From contig JANYDA010000017.1 in NCBI GenBank assembly GCA_025360005.1, positions 1 to 64,000 on the forward strand: a DNA stretch of 64,000 nucleotides. Direction: 5' to 3'. The position numbers and the translations under genes were made by a program. Positions 53,352-62,805 of the stretch are shown piece after piece (within the stretch, counting starts at the first letter, position 1; each line of letters begins with the position of its first letter). The notes below the pieces were generated by a model. That model was not told the origin of the DNA and searched no databases. It saw only the letters and a program-made list of their open reading frames with translations. Origin of the DNA: Fibrobacteria bacterium. GTDB lineage: Bacteria > Fibrobacterota > Fibrobacteria > UBA11236.

Positions 53352-53678
53352 CTAGTAAGTGCCCCGGTTGGTGCTCTGGGTAGGGGGATGGCTATCGCGA
53401 CGGAATCCGCCGCCGTTGCCGCCGCCCGGGCCCTCTTCGCGAGGACGGGCTTCGCGGGCGTTGATTTTGCGGCCGGTCAGCTCCGCGCCATTCATACCTT
53501 CGAGTGCGGCGCGGGCTTCGTCATCGTTGCCCATTTCCACGAACCCGAAACCCCGGGATTTGCCGGTCAGCTTGTCTTTGATGATGCGGGCCGAACTCAC
53601 ATTCCCGAACGACGCGAACGCGTCCCGGAGCTCATCCTCGGTGGTCTGGTAAGGTATGTTGCTGACATAAATATTCAT
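53352..53678 (-). CDS. RRM RNA-binding protein with Gly-rich tail
   Basis: This 108-residue cytoplasmic protein has a single RNA recognition motif: RNP2 IYVSNIPY and RNP1 GKSRGFGFVEM, followed by a Gly/Arg-rich tail (EEGPGGGNGGGFRRDSHP). It resembles the small bacterial RRM proteins that rise at low temperature and bind mRNA or regulate translation. The ATG at 53678 follows AAGAAGGAAT. The frame is open 23 codons upstream but that text does not fit the RRM start. An A/T-rich region 100 bases upstream (ATTATATTT near 53787-53796) could be the promoter, leaving a leader of about 100 bases, possibly regulatory. Confidence 0.93.
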   Translation of the reverse strand: MNIYVSNIPYQTTEDELRDAFASFGNVSSARIIKDKLTGKSRGFGFVEMGNDDEARAALEGMNGAELTGRKINAREARPREEGPGGGNGGGFRRDSHPPTQSTNRGTY

Positions 53679-54075
53679 CTGGGATTCCTTCTTTGAGAAC
53701 ACATCAGCCACCCGGTAAAACCCGCGCCTCATGCGCTTTACCCGCATGACCTCAAGCCTACCCGAACGCCAAGTAACCGATTGAGGCTAAATATAATTCG
53801 GGTTATTCCAAAGGGGGCCGTGATTTTTTGCGATTGATGAGTAAAGCCCCCCAAAAACCACATGTTGTCTCATAATCCCGTCCAGCCCCGACAGTTCCGA
53901 CATTCATCTATGATGATGATCACTATTGGGACATATCCATGCACCCGCGAGTTACCCCCTTTCCGGCCACGCGTCACCAGGGGTCGGAACGATTTGTTTC
54001 GGAACAGGCCGTGACGTTTGGAATATCGCGGCCGGGCAGGCGGAGCGGTACGGCGCGCCTAAATGCCTTGGCGGG
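53679..54075. other. Leader of the RRM gene and intergenic region
   Basis: No gene is seen. The first 100 bases are the likely 5' leader of the RRM gene. The remaining part, to the end of the DUF3160 gene, contains A/T-rich text and no recognised structure. Confidence 0.4.
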
Positions 54076-56460
54076 TCAAGGGCCCAGCAGCGGGCCCGTC
54101 CAAGCGGGGCGGGCCACGATGGAATCATTGGTTCGGATGGCGGTGGTCCATTCCTCATCGCTGTACCGCTTCAAATCCCCGTCATGGCGCACCTCATAGA
54201 AGGAGCCCACCGGGCCCACGTACATCGTCACGCAGGAGTCCTCCTGCACGGCAACGGCCGCCAGGTTGATCTCCCCGGAAGCTTCGTGCAGCACCATGTT
54301 GGGGGCGATATCATCCTGGAGATGCGTATGCACGTCCGCGATGGTGTAGTCGGTAGAATATTCCAAATCGGATTTGGGGCTGTAGATGAGCGACAAATAC
54401 CATCCGTCGTAAACGCGGACGGAAATGCAGCCCAGCGGTTTGGAAGTGGAAGACAGCGCCGTGGTCAGCCAGGCTCCCTGGGCTTCCGTGGGGCCCAGTC
54501 CTTGGGCGGAACGGGCGGCCACTTCCGCCAGCTTGCCGGATACCTCCTCCAAGGCGGCGAAGTAGGCCGCCACCGCGGGCCGGCCGGTTTTGAACAGCGC
54601 GGATCCGCCGCGGGCGTAAGCGGCCACGGCGGCGAAGAAATCCGGATAAGGTTCCACATAGGCCTTGGGAAAGGAACAGCCCGCCATGCCGGTATAGGAT
54701 TGCTTGGCATACAGGATGGTATTGTGGCGGAGCTGGGCCCAGGAGGTCAATTGCGTGTTACGCATCTTCTTGCGCCATACCGAGGTGCGGAAGGCGGGGG
54801 CAACCTTGGTGTTACCGGGGTCCGGGTTCAGCTTGCGCAGGAAATCCAGCCAGGAGGTGTAGAGGTTGGAATGCCAGCCTTCCGCGCTGATGCCGTCGTA
54901 CAAGGCGCGCTGTGCGCCCAGTACGGGAAAGACGGCGTTGGTTTTGGCGGCGGGCAGATCCTGCAAGGCGGAGTTGTCCCCCAATGCGAAAGCGATTTGC
55001 AGGGAAGAAGGCATAAGTTCTTCCGTGAGCGGAAATACGGTTTGCGAGAAGGTGTAGGAGTCCAGGATAAAGCGCTGGGGCATGAAGTTGCAGATGGGCG
55101 ACAGATCCAGATCGGCCGCGCCTTGGGGAGGATATTCCTTGCCTTGCGAGAGTATGGCCTGCGCGCCGAAGCGGCCCGCCGCCGCTGCCGAATCGAAACG
55201 CGCCTCCGGAAATGCCTTGAGGAAATCCGGAACCGAGGTGATGCCCAGGGCCTGGGCCAGCGAGCCCATTCCTTTCATGTTGAGGCCGTCGCTGTTGCCG
55301 ACCATGTATTCTATGTAACGATTGATTTCCAACCAGGCCGGATAGGATCCGGAGTTGACCACGCAATCCCACAGGATAAGCGCGTCCTTCTTCATGCGCG
55401 TGAAGGCGGGGACCGCCTTGCCTTTGGCCTGTGCGCGCAGGTCCAAGGCCAGGTCCGCGCGCGATAGCCACATCATGGCCTGGAAATAGGCCGACAGGGC
55501 CGGGCTTTTGGTATAATGCCCGCGCGGCTTGAACTGGGAATAGTCGATGAGGGTATCCTGTCCGTACAGCTTGGTTTTCACCGCGCCCTCTGCCCGGATG
55601 TCGGCCAGATGGGCGGCGACCTCCGGCGTCTCTTCCACATCGGAACGGGTGCTTTGCAACAGGTACAATGCGGTCGCCAGCATTTCCCGGACATCCTTGC
55701 CGTTCTGATCGGCGGGATAATTCTTGGCCGCATAGTCATAGGATGCCAGCAGGATCCTGTCCAACGAGGGCGCAAACAGATTCAGCTCCAACTCCATCAG
55801 GATATTGTCGTAGCTGAGGTAGACGGTGTGGAGCACCGCGTCCGTGGTGACCAGCAGCGGGAGATCGGCGGAATGAATCTTGTCCAAGGCCTGGAAATAG
55901 TTGGGGAACTTGACGGCGCGGGATACGGCGGCGCCTTGCGTGCGGACCTGGGATAAGAAAGCCGCCCGGTCCCAACCGGATACGCCCCATTTGGCTATCC
56001 CGTCGCCCACCTCGGTCTCATATTGCACCTGCCCGGGAGCATAGCCGGGCGCGGCGGCGGGCGCGGCGGGATAATGCTGCTTGAGATCCGCCAGGGTCCA
56101 AGCCGAGAATGCCTTTTTGTTGGCTTGATAGCCCGCGAAGGCCGCCGTATCGGCCGGATTGCTGAAGTAAAGCGTGGCCAGGCCTGCTGAGGGCTGCTGG
56201 TACAAACCGTTGATCCAGCGGCCGAACAACAAAGCATCGGAAAGGCCGACGGTACCATCTCCATCCAAATCCAGGCCCGCCGGCGGAACGCCTTGGGCCA
56301 CGTCCGCCAGGAAGACCTGCGCATCCAGCGCGTCCAGTTTATGATCGCCATTCAAGTCCGGGTTGTTCACGGGCGCGGCGGCGAAGGCCGCGGCGCAAGC
56401 GGCTGCCAGGACGGCAATGCCTAGGGATAGCCTTCCGGAGGCAAGGGATGGATTTTTCAT
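54076..56460 (-). CDS. Secreted DUF3160 protein with N-terminal dockerin-like domain
   Basis: A signal peptide (LSLGIAVLAAACAAAFAA) is followed by two Ca-binding-loop repeats typical of dockerin type I: DLNGDHKLDALDAQVFLADV and DLDGDGTVGLSDALLFGRWI (about 35-85). The remaining 700 residues are DUF3160, a helical secreted domain of unknown function (LLVTTDAVLHTVYLSYDNILMELE, PRGHYTKSPALSAYFQAMMWLSRADL, VADVHTH-like IADVHTHLQDDIAPN). The ATG at 56460 overlaps the stop of the upstream secreted protein gene (ATGA) and follows GGAGGTGGG. An N-terminal dockerin could attach the protein to a cohesin partner. Confidence 0.88.
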   Translation of the reverse strand: MKNPSLASGRLSLGIAVLAAACAAAFAAAPVNNPDLNGDHKLDALDAQVFLADVAQGVPPAGLDLDGDGTVGLSDALLFGRWINGLYQQPSAGLATLYFSNPADTAAFAGYQANKKAFSAWTLADLKQHYPAAPAAAPGYAPGQVQYETEVGDGIAKWGVSGWDRAAFLSQVRTQGAAVSRAVKFPNYFQALDKIHSADLPLLVTTDAVLHTVYLSYDNILMELELNLFAPSLDRILLASYDYAAKNYPADQNGKDVREMLATALYLLQSTRSDVEETPEVAAHLADIRAEGAVKTKLYGQDTLIDYSQFKPRGHYTKSPALSAYFQAMMWLSRADLALDLRAQAKGKAVPAFTRMKKDALILWDCVVNSGSYPAWLEINRYIEYMVGNSDGLNMKGMGSLAQALGITSVPDFLKAFPEARFDSAAAAGRFGAQAILSQGKEYPPQGAADLDLSPICNFMPQRFILDSYTFSQTVFPLTEELMPSSLQIAFALGDNSALQDLPAAKTNAVFPVLGAQRALYDGISAEGWHSNLYTSWLDFLRKLNPDPGNTKVAPAFRTSVWRKKMRNTQLTSWAQLRHNTILYAKQSYTGMAGCSFPKAYVEPYPDFFAAVAAYARGGSALFKTGRPAVAAYFAALEEVSGKLAEVAARSAQGLGPTEAQGAWLTTALSSTSKPLGCISVRVYDGWYLSLIYSPKSDLEYSTDYTIADVHTHLQDDIAPNMVLHEASGEINLAAVAVQEDSCVTMYVGPVGSFYEVRHDGDLKRYSDEEWTTAIRTNDSIVARPAWTGPLLGP

Positions 56461-57209
56461 CGTCCCACCTCCAGCTTCCGATCGTAAGCATAAGCGCCCG
56501 CCTCCAAGCGCAGAAAATAACTGCCCGCCGGCAGCGGCTTCCCGCCATCGGCTTTGCCATCCCACTCCACTTGGTGCATTCCCGCGCCCAGCTTGCCGTC
56601 CAGGATGGCGGCCACGCGCCTGCCGCGGAAGTCGGAAACATAAACCTGAACCCGTTGGGCTTTGGCCAAGGTGAAATCCAAGGTCCGCAGGGAACCTCGC
56701 ATCCGTTCCACGGGTCCGGAAGCGGAGGCCTCCCCGCTAGAGCGCAATCCCGTGGTCAGGTTTTGGGTCAGGGTGGTTTTCTTCCCGAAAGGGGACCAGG
56801 CTTCCGCCACGATCAAGCTGTCGATGAGATCGGCCGCAGCCGCCATCGGTTTGGAGGGGGAAAGGCTCACGTTCAAATCGGCGATCAGTTGCGCGCCTGA
56901 ATCCTTGCTTTCCCCGATGTTGGGGGCCATGGCCCAAACGATCATCTCATCGCCGGCACGGCGGAGTTGCGGCGCGAATTGGGACCAGGGGCCGGCAGCC
57001 GGGGCCGTGCTGGCCACCGCAGCCATGCCTGCCTGGGGGGACAATTTCAAACGGAGCTTCACCGCTCCAAGCGGTTCCCGGGCGGGAACCTGATAGATAC
57101 GGATGCGGGCCGATCCGGCGGGATTGGAAAACTGTACGTCCACATCCATGCCATGCCCCAGCGCCATGGCCGCCGTCAATGCCGTTATCCCCAGCAATCC
57201 TGCCCGCAT
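56457..57209 (-). CDS. Secreted protein with cohesin-like N part and FlgD-type C-terminal domain
   Basis: The signal peptide (AGLLGITALTAAMALG) is followed by about 110 residues of beta-strand text (MDVDVQFSNPAGSARIRIYQVP, LGAVKLRLKLSPQAGMAAVAS, EMIVWAMAPNIGESKDSGAQLIADLNVSLSP) that vaguely resembles a cohesin fold. The C-terminal 65 residues (RVQVYVSDFRGRRVAAILDGKLGAGMHQVEWDGKADGGKPLPAGSYFLRLE) are a FlgD-Ig-like domain as found on sorted secreted proteins. It is 250 residues from the ATG at 57209, which follows GGGAGGGATT. It is translationally coupled to the dockerin/DUF3160 gene. The cohesin assignment is only a suggestion. Confidence 0.7.
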   Translation of the reverse strand: MRAGLLGITALTAAMALGHGMDVDVQFSNPAGSARIRIYQVPAREPLGAVKLRLKLSPQAGMAAVASTAPAAGPWSQFAPQLRRAGDEMIVWAMAPNIGESKDSGAQLIADLNVSLSPSKPMAAAADLIDSLIVAEAWSPFGKKTTLTQNLTTGLRSSGEASASGPVERMRGSLRTLDFTLAKAQRVQVYVSDFRGRRVAAILDGKLGAGMHQVEWDGKADGGKPLPAGSYFLRLEAGAYAYDRKLEVGR

Positions 57210-57580
57210 ATAATCCCTCCCACATTGCATCCGGACGACCGGATACATATGTCTTTCGGACTTTTACTTCTCAATGAGTGACACGCTTCCGATAATTTGA
57301 TCCCGATCCGGCCGTCCGTGTTTCGATTTTTTGGAAAAAGGAGACCGGGGCCGCAAACACGCTGGTAAGGCAAGATCCAGCCTCTAGCCGTAGACCGGTT
57401 TCCACGCTTGCCACCCGGCACAATGGAAGAAACACCGAATCACCCGGGGCGTCCAGGATTCAAACTGGGATCCGCGATCGGGGCCGGGATGGCGTATTCA
57501 GCCTTATTGTAAGAACCAATCCGGAGCCCGGTTGGGGCCAAATGCGTACGGCATTATTAAGCGTTTATGGGGGGCCACGA
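57210..57580. promoter_or_regulatory. Divergent intergenic region
   Basis: The 371 bases lie between the DUF3160 operon (minus) and the sugar dehydrogenase gene (plus) and must hold both promoters. No repeat or operator was recognised. Confidence 0.4.
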
Positions 57581-59290
57581 ATGAACCACTGGAAATATCT
57601 ATTGCTGGGCGTGTTGACGACGGGAGCGGCCATGGCGCAATTGACCTATTCGGGTTGCGCTCCCCTCCAGGCTTCGGATTTCCAGGCGACGGAGCTGGTG
57701 AACCGGCAAGGCACCAACGGAGCGGCGGCGGATCCCGGTTTGTCGGAACCCACGCGCATGGACGTGCAGGTAGTCAATAAAGGCGGCGTTTACGACCATT
57801 CCAACATCTTCTACGTGGAACGCCTGGGCAACGTCAAGTATTACGACGGCGTTACCAAGAAGGTCACCTTGATGGCCAAGATCAATGTCTGGGGGAAGAT
57901 CGACAACGGCTTGATGGGGATAGTGCTCCATCCGGACTTCGACAATAACCATTGGCTTTATCTCTGGTTTTCCCCTAACCAACTGATTGGCCAGAACCGC
58001 CAATTGCAGCTCAACCGTTATACCGTAAAAAGCGATAACACCCTGGACATGGCCTCGGAGAAAGTCCTGATCAAAATCCTGGCCGGTAAGACGGATAATT
58101 ACCACAGCGGCGGACCCATGACCTTCGATGCCTACGGCGATCTGTGGGCGGCCGTGGGCAACAACAGCGTCGATCTGGATCCGACCGCCTGCAGCGCGGG
58201 CAATAACGTGCTTTCCAAGACGGATAGCTCCGCCAGCGCAGAATGGGGCCCTTCCAACACGGCCAGTTTGCGGGGAGGGTTTTTCCGCATTCATCCCGAC
58301 AGTTCGGACAAAGGCTATTCGGTGCCGCGCGGGAACTTCGGCGAATACTGGGCGGACCAATTCGATAAACAGGGCAAGACGGCCCTGGCGGCCCAATACC
58401 GGGATCCCAAGAAGGTTTTGCCGGAAATCTATATCAAGGGCGAGCGCAGCAATTTTTCCATCGCCGTGCATCCCACCAAGCGCTGGCTGGCCTGGGGCAC
58501 CGTCAATTATGCCAGCGTGAACGACGAGTTCAATATCACCAACCACCCCATCTTCACCGGCTTCCCCTATTTCCACAACAACAACTTGCAGACCTGCAAT
58601 AACGGCCAGGTTGCCGCCACCCCCAAGAACAATTCCCCGCTCAACAGCGGCGTGGTGGATTTGCCGCCTGCCATTCCGGGCTCCATCAACAACCTGGTGA
58701 ACGTCTCCATCGGAGGGCCCATCTACAGCTTCGATCCCAGCCTGAATTCGGAGGTGAAGTTCCCGCCCCATTTCAACAATAAATGGCTGGTGGCGGGATT
58801 CCGCGGCGGCATGTGGGCGGTGACGGTGGATACCAATACCTTGGCGGTGACGAATACCTTGAAGGTGGACAACGGGATTTTCAGTTCGCTCCCTATTCGC
58901 AACTTCATCGGAGCGAAGTACGGCAAGGATGGAGCCCTGTACATGCTGAACTATGACGGCTATTACAACCAGGCCGTCAATCCCGGCGTCACACGCGTCA
59001 TCTACAAGGGCAGTTGCAAGGTGGCGGTGGACGTTAAGGCCGAACCCGCGGCGGAAGCCTACCAGAAAATCTGGTTGTCCCAGACGGATCTGAAGGTGGG
59101 CGAGAAGGGTGAACACAGCTTCAGCCTCTTCGACCTATCCGGCCATAAGGTTTACCAGGCCCGCGGCAAGGAAGGCGCCGACTATGTATTCGCCGCCTTG
59201 GCCGCCAAATCCGGGCTCAAGCCGGGGGTTTTCGTGGTCAAGGTGGAAACGCTGCAAGGGCCGTTCGTGAGGCGGATTTCCCTGCTCTGA
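57581..59290 (+). CDS. Secreted PQQ-type glucose/sorbosone dehydrogenase-like protein
   Basis: A signal peptide (WKYLLLGVLTTGAAMA) precedes a six-bladed beta-propeller of the GSDH family (PF07995): IFYVERLGNVKYYDG, GLMGIVLHPDFDNNHWLYLWFSP, NYHSGGPMTFDAYGDLWAAVGNN, YIKGERSNFSIAVHP and FIGAKYGKDGALYMLNYDGYY. Family members use PQQ to oxidise aldoses in the periplasm. The last 70 residues (HSFSLFDLSGHKVYQARGKEGADYVFAALAAKSGLKPGVFVVKVE) form a sorting-type C-terminal domain, suggesting export beyond the outer membrane. The ATG at 57581 gives the signal peptide; one at 57542 is less likely. PQQ synthesis genes are not seen. Confidence 0.88.
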   Translation: MNHWKYLLLGVLTTGAAMAQLTYSGCAPLQASDFQATELVNRQGTNGAAADPGLSEPTRMDVQVVNKGGVYDHSNIFYVERLGNVKYYDGVTKKVTLMAKINVWGKIDNGLMGIVLHPDFDNNHWLYLWFSPNQLIGQNRQLQLNRYTVKSDNTLDMASEKVLIKILAGKTDNYHSGGPMTFDAYGDLWAAVGNNSVDLDPTACSAGNNVLSKTDSSASAEWGPSNTASLRGGFFRIHPDSSDKGYSVPRGNFGEYWADQFDKQGKTALAAQYRDPKKVLPEIYIKGERSNFSIAVHPTKRWLAWGTVNYASVNDEFNITNHPIFTGFPYFHNNNLQTCNNGQVAATPKNNSPLNSGVVDLPPAIPGSINNLVNVSIGGPIYSFDPSLNSEVKFPPHFNNKWLVAGFRGGMWAVTVDTNTLAVTNTLKVDNGIFSSLPIRNFIGAKYGKDGALYMLNYDGYYNQAVNPGVTRVIYKGSCKVAVDVKAEPAAEAYQKIWLSQTDLKVGEKGEHSFSLFDLSGHKVYQARGKEGADYVFAALAAKSGLKPGVFVVKVETLQGPFVRRISLL

Positions 59291-59567
59291 TAGTCCCGTT
59301 GCATGCCTTCCGTTAGCTCACGGGAGGCTGGTTCTCTCCCGCCTATCGCTATCGCTTCGGCTTCTCCCATAAAGCTGCGATGGGTATCGCATACAGGGAC
59401 TCCTCCGGCCGAAAACCGGCCTCGCCATCATAGAGTACCACTCCGGCTGGGAATTTTTTCCGGCAGCCGGCTTCAATTTCCTAAGGGCTTTGAAGTCGGC
59501 TGGCTTCTAGAATAAGTAGGCCGCGGATTGAAACCTTCCCCGCCGGGAAGGTTTCCGGGACGGGAAT
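59291..59567. other. Convergent intergenic region with hairpin
   Basis: The genes on both sides end here. A perfect 11-bp stem, GAAACCTTCCC (59530-59540) and GGGAAGGTTTC (59545-59555), with a four-base loop lies just after the gene at 59568. It has no T run but may act as a bidirectional terminator or protect the RNA ends. Confidence 0.55.
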
Positions 59568-60137
59568 TCAGCTCAAGCGCTTGATGAAACCCGCCAGATC
59601 GAATGCGCCCTTGGCGCTGACCTGCACGGAAAAACGCTGGCGCGGATCGGTGGGATGCTCCAGGGAGAACGCGTTATCGCCGAACGCTTTCGCCAGAACC
59701 TTGGCCAAATCCGGTTTCACCGCTTCCAGAGTGGCCGGGGTATTGGGCGCGGCGGCGCGGCTATTGACTATGAAACGGAGATCGCCGGCATTGAACTTAG
59801 GCTTATGCTTGAAACCGGCATCGTCTTCCAGGCGCTTGGCCACGCGCAGCAGGCCAAGCAGGCTGTTGCGGATTTTCTCCTCGTTGGCGCCATCCACTGG
59901 ATGCTTATAATCATACAGCAATCCCAGGCGGCGGCCGGTGGCGTCCAGGGAATAGTTCACGTAATGGCCCACCAGCAAGGTCACCGGCCCGTCCGGCACA
60001 TGCTTATAATCGGCCACGTCGATGAAGATTTCCGGCGCGTCCGGGATCCAGGTGCTGAACACCTTGAACCATTCGTCGGGCTCGGCCTCGGCTGGGTTCT
60101 CGAGATGGATTTTCCAATTCAGGTATTGCAGATTCAT
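59568..60137 (-). CDS. Conserved-looking protein of the sulfite/nitrite reductase operon
   Basis: The 189-residue cytoplasmic protein begins MNLQYLNWKIHLENPAEAEPDEWFKVFSTWIP and contains EIFIDVADYKHVPDGPVTLLVGHYVNYSLD and LLRVAKRLEDDAGFK. No catalytic motif or cofactor site is obvious. It starts 17 bases after the reductase gene, so it is almost certainly co-transcribed with it and probably serves the same pathway. I do not recognise a named family. Confidence 0.8.
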   Translation of the reverse strand: MNLQYLNWKIHLENPAEAEPDEWFKVFSTWIPDAPEIFIDVADYKHVPDGPVTLLVGHYVNYSLDATGRRLGLLYDYKHPVDGANEEKIRNSLLGLLRVAKRLEDDAGFKHKPKFNAGDLRFIVNSRAAAPNTPATLEAVKPDLAKVLAKAFGDNAFSLEHPTDPRQRFSVQVSAKGAFDLAGFIKRLS

Positions 60138-60154
60138 CGTTATCCCTTAATCCC

Positions 60155-62491
60155 TTAAGCCTTAGCGTCCGATTTGGCGAGCAGGCCTTCTTTGCCCTTG
60201 TTGGCGCCCATGCTCATGCGCAGATAGCAGCTATGCGCCGCCTCGATGAACAACTGGGCTTCTTGCAGGCGGCGGCTGGTCTTCTCTTTGTCGAGCACGG
60301 CCCCGCGCTCTTCGTGCGTGTGGAAATAGAACTGCGCGAAGCGCGGACCCGCGAACGGATCGAAGAAGACCTGCGTATCGTAGAAACGTTCCTTGAACTC
60401 GGACATCACCTTATCCGCATCGTCCGAGATGTCGATGTTGTAGGCTTTGATGAGCCCCTGCGCCGCCAGCAGCATGGCCTTGTAGGCTTGCACGCCGGCG
60501 GTCTGCCAATCGCCGGAATCGAATTTGATCTGGGCGTCGAACACTTCCCGGTCGGCGGCCTTGAGCCCGAACTCGGTGAGCGAAACCACTTCGCCCGCGC
60601 ATTCGCCCATGCCCTTGTCCTTCACGTTGTACTCGCGCACGCTGCCCCAGTCCGTATAGTAGGACTTGTCCTTGTCATAAGCGGGCACGGCGGCCACTTC
60701 CGCCAGGCTTTGCATGATGGCGGCCTTGCCGGTACGTTCCACCCAGGCGCGGAATCCCTCGCCTTTCTGCTTGGCCTTGAGGTACATGTCCAAGAGCTTG
60801 TCCACCACGCCGGGGATGGCCTTGGAGGCGATGCCGCCCACGCCCAGGCCGTAGCTGCCGCCGTTGTTGATGAACTGGCCGCCCAATACCATCTGGAAAT
60901 GCGGGACGATGTAGCCTCCCACGTTGCGGCTGATGCCGTAGAAGCCGATATCGGCGATATGCTGCTGGCCGCAGGAGTTGAAGCAGCCGGAAACCTTGAT
61001 GCGCAGGTTGCGTACGGCCTCGTCCATCTCCACGAACTTGACGGCCAAGCGCGTACGCAGCTCGGCGGCCAGGCCGCGCGAAGAGGACACGCCCAGCTTG
61101 CAGGTATCCGTGCCCGGGCAAGCGGTAATGTCCACGATGGAGGCCGCGCCGGCCTCGGCGAGGCCGATGGCCTTGAGATCCTTGTACACCTCGTAGAGAT
61201 CGGCTTCGCTGACCCAGCGCAGCACGATGTTCTGCTCCACCGTGGTCCGCATGGTGTCCTTGACGTACTTGCGCGCGACGTCCGAAAGCGCGCGCGCCTG
61301 GTTGGAGGTGATGTCGCCCATGGGTAACGTCACGGTCACGGTAAGGAAGCCCTCCTGCTTCTGGGGATACACGTTGGTGAGGCACCAGAAATCGAAAGCA
61401 GGGTCGTCCGTCTTGGGAATGCCTTTGCCTGCCGGACCGTTTCCGGTCCGCGGGCGCAAGGGTTTCTCCTCGAACTTGGGCAAGGTGGCCAGGAATTCCG
61501 TCCAGCGCGGATCGTGGGGGAGCTTGGCGCGCTCTTCCAGCACTGCCGCGCGGAACTTGTCGATGCCCATATCGGCCACCAGGAACTTGATGCGGGCGCG
61601 ATGGCGCTTCTTCTTCTCGCCCAGGCGCGCATACACGCGGCACACCGCCTGGGTCAGGGCCAGGACCTCCTCTTCCGGCACGTAGTCGGAGAAGAGCTTG
61701 GCATCGTAGGTCACCGCGCCCAGGCCCCCGCCCACTACGTACTCGAAGCCGCGCTTGACGGTCCCGTCCGGCTGCGGCCTGGCCACGGCGGTCAGCCCCA
61801 GGTCATGGATGTTGGTGAGGCCGCAGGGATTGTGCTTGCAGCCCGAGAGCGCGATCTTGAACTTGCGGCCGAAGTCCTGCACGTCCGGATGGCCCAGCAG
61901 GTACTTGAATACGGCATTGGCATAGCCGGTCACGTCGAAGGCTTCCTCTCGGCAGACGCCCGCGATGGGGCAGGCTGTCACGTTGCGGACCGAGTTGCCG
62001 CAGGCCTCTCGCGTGGTGATGTCCACGGCGGCCAGGCGGCGGAACATGGACGGGCAGTTCTCGATATGGATGTAGTGGAGCTGGATGTCCTGGCGCGTAG
62101 TAACATGCAAGATACTGTCGGAATATTCCTCGGCAAGCTCCGCCATCACGTCCAATTGCTCCGCGCTCATGCCACCCCAGGGCAGCTTGATGCGTTCCAT
62201 GCCGGGCGCGTCCCACTTGGTCTCCGGTCCCTTGTTGAGATCGGTGGGAAACGGAATGTTGCGCATCTCGGCTCCGTCATGGCGATGGCCGTTGTCGTAG
62301 CGCTGACCGTAGGCGCCCATGCGCAGGCGGGTCTCCGCGAACACGCGATCCTCGATCTTGCCCTTCTTCTTAAGCACGATGTCGGTTTCAAAGTTGTCGA
62401 TATCCTCGCGCCACTTGGGGTCGAGGCGTTCGGAGAGGGTTTTCTTCCAATGCTGGGCGGATTCGGATGTGACCAAGTCTAAATCTTTCAT
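60155..62491 (-). CDS. Nitrite/sulfite reductase (siroheme, 4Fe-4S)
   Basis: This 778-residue enzyme has the duplicated ferrodoxin-like plus siroheme-binding plan of assimilatory sulfite and nitrite reductases. The first half has GMSAEQLDVMAELAEEYSDSILHVTTRQDIQLHYI and RNVTACPIAGVCREEAFDV. The second half has the cluster ligands: TACPGTDTCKLGVSSSRGLA (C-x5-C) and KVSGCFNSCGQQHIADIGFYG (C-x3-C). The six-electron reduction of sulfite to sulfide or nitrite to ammonium takes place in the cytoplasm with ferredoxin as a likely donor. Length is about 100 residues above many relatives because of a C-terminal helical extension (about 640-778). Which substrate is used cannot be settled here. Confidence 0.9.
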   Translation of the reverse strand: MKDLDLVTSESAQHWKKTLSERLDPKWREDIDNFETDIVLKKKGKIEDRVFAETRLRMGAYGQRYDNGHRHDGAEMRNIPFPTDLNKGPETKWDAPGMERIKLPWGGMSAEQLDVMAELAEEYSDSILHVTTRQDIQLHYIHIENCPSMFRRLAAVDITTREACGNSVRNVTACPIAGVCREEAFDVTGYANAVFKYLLGHPDVQDFGRKFKIALSGCKHNPCGLTNIHDLGLTAVARPQPDGTVKRGFEYVVGGGLGAVTYDAKLFSDYVPEEEVLALTQAVCRVYARLGEKKKRHRARIKFLVADMGIDKFRAAVLEERAKLPHDPRWTEFLATLPKFEEKPLRPRTGNGPAGKGIPKTDDPAFDFWCLTNVYPQKQEGFLTVTVTLPMGDITSNQARALSDVARKYVKDTMRTTVEQNIVLRWVSEADLYEVYKDLKAIGLAEAGAASIVDITACPGTDTCKLGVSSSRGLAAELRTRLAVKFVEMDEAVRNLRIKVSGCFNSCGQQHIADIGFYGISRNVGGYIVPHFQMVLGGQFINNGGSYGLGVGGIASKAIPGVVDKLLDMYLKAKQKGEGFRAWVERTGKAAIMQSLAEVAAVPAYDKDKSYYTDWGSVREYNVKDKGMGECAGEVVSLTEFGLKAADREVFDAQIKFDSGDWQTAGVQAYKAMLLAAQGLIKAYNIDISDDADKVMSEFKERFYDTQVFFDPFAGPRFAQFYFHTHEERGAVLDKEKTSRRLQEAQLFIEAAHSCYLRMSMGANKGKEGLLAKSDAKA

Positions 62492-62805
62492 AGTGGGGTA
62501 AATATAGCAACGGGCCCGTTAATTCCTAGTGAATGGAGGGGATTTAAGCCCCTGGGTAAGTTTCTCCGATGGTATTTTCATTTTTTGTGGCCTTTTTTGT
62601 TCTAATTCGCCATTTATTTGTCGTCCAAATTCCTACTGTTCAAATATGTTAAAGGCTGTTTGAGTTGTTGGATAGTTACGGGAAAGCACCCAAAATCTCC
62701 AAGGTCGTCCCTCCGATTTAACCACACGATGTTTGAACGCATTTCCTTTTTCCGATAGAATGTCCTTGAGCCCACCCGTGGGCGGGAATTCAAAGGTAAA
62801 GGACC
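62492..62805. promoter_or_regulatory. A/T-rich divergent promoter region
   Basis: This 314-base stretch is the most A/T-rich of the region and lies between the divergent reductase and small membrane protein genes. Runs such as TTTTCATTTTTTGTGGCC near 62577 and CAAATATGTTAAAGG near 62641 are promoter-like. I see no recognisable regulator site. Confidence 0.5.
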
